Part shown: piece by piece, positions 5,974-6,146 of the stretch | Numbering within the stretch: the first letter of the stretch is position 1 | Layout: each line of letters opens with the position of its first letter | Assembly: GCA_030642225.1 (NCBI GenBank) | Contig: DAOWOC010000076.1 | Coordinates: 1 to 6,146 of the forward strand | Direction: 5' to 3' | Length of the DNA stretch: 6,146 nt | DNA from: Deltaproteobacteria bacterium | GTDB lineage: Bacteria > Desulfobacterota > DAOWOC01 | Notes under the pieces: model-generated | Seen by the model: only the letters and a program-made list of their open reading frames with translations | What the model was told of the DNA's origin: nothing | Database searches by the model: none | Translations under genes and position numbers: made by a program

Positions 5974-6146
5974 ATGTGGAAGATTATAAAAAAACTTAAA
6001 AATACCCTTTTATCTGAAAACGCAGACATAGTACCTTCAGGCGGCAAACACTCTGTTGCCCTTGCATTTCCAAACACCTATTATGTGGGTATGTCCAATC
6101 TCGGTTTTCAAACGATTTACCGGTTTTTTAATATATTGAATGATGT
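5974..6146 (+). CDS. Probable B12-binding radical SAM protein, N-terminal fragment (runs off the window)
   Basis: Fifty-seven codons plus two bases are visible from the ATG at 5974, cut by the right edge. The segment VALAFPNTYYVGMSNLGFQ (residues 28-46), followed by TIYRFFN, matches the N-terminal pattern VAL.(F/Y)P..Y..GMSNLG...(I/L)Y..LN found in cobalamin-binding-domain radical SAM proteins of unassigned function. The CX3CX2C cluster motif would lie far downstream and is not visible, so the radical SAM call rests on this pattern alone. An in-frame stop nine bases upstream (5965-5967) means no earlier start is possible. The best ribosome site, AGGGA at 5954-5958, is 15 bases away and therefore weak. 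The gene is on the same strand as ccsA but lies behind the hairpin, so it may be a separate unit. The substrate is unknown. Confidence 0.6.
   Translation, partial: MWKIIKKLKNTLLSENADIVPSGGKHSVALAFPNTYYVGMSNLGFQTIYRFFNILND

Overview
The window is an AT-rich stretch of bacterial chromosome with two divergent gene blocks separated by a 336-bp intergenic region (2352-2687). The left block, on the minus strand, encodes fatty-acid or polyketide type chain-building enzymes. The right block, on the plus strand, encodes a PHP-domain phosphatase, a two-gene System II cytochrome c biogenesis module (resB-ccsA) and the start of a probable cobalamin-binding radical SAM protein. System II cytochrome maturation, a specialised ketosynthase set, low GC and AT-rich repeat-like spacers would fit an anaerobic or metal-respiring bacterium such as a member of the Desulfobacterota. 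An anammox-type planctomycete or another uncultured lineage is not excluded. This placement is inference; there is no rRNA or marker gene in the window.

Minus-strand block, in order of transcription: a FabG-type 3-oxoacyl-ACP reductase (2351-1617), a FabB-like ketosynthase (1617-391) whose ATG overlaps the fabG stop by one base, and, after a 78-bp very AT-rich spacer, the N-terminal third or so of a second ketosynthase (312 to the window edge). All visible catalytic residues are intact. One reductase plus two different ketosynthases in one transcription unit resembles dedicated ACP-based pathways (aryl polyene, flexirubin-type or ladderane-type clusters) more than housekeeping fatty-acid synthesis. 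The cluster continues beyond position 1, so the product cannot be named. A candidate promoter before fabG carries a perfect 8-bp inverted repeat lying over the -10 box, a plausible operator.

The intergenic region also holds a repeat: five TTATTTG heptamers and two TTTTGAG heptamers on the right, and a near-matching inverted arm on the left. Words of the same type recur before the last gene (5911-5940).

Plus-strand block: a CpsB/YwqE-type PHP phosphatase (2688-3416) with full metal-binding motifs but no capsule genes next to it; resB (3578-4930) and ccsA (4994-5827), which together would form the haem export and cytochrome c ligation complex in the cytoplasmic membrane; a GC-rich hairpin that may terminate that unit; then the radical SAM N-terminus (5974 to the window end).

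Nothing here is clearly a new system. The points most worth following up are the specialised ketosynthase cluster, its operator-like dyad and the heptamer repeat element.
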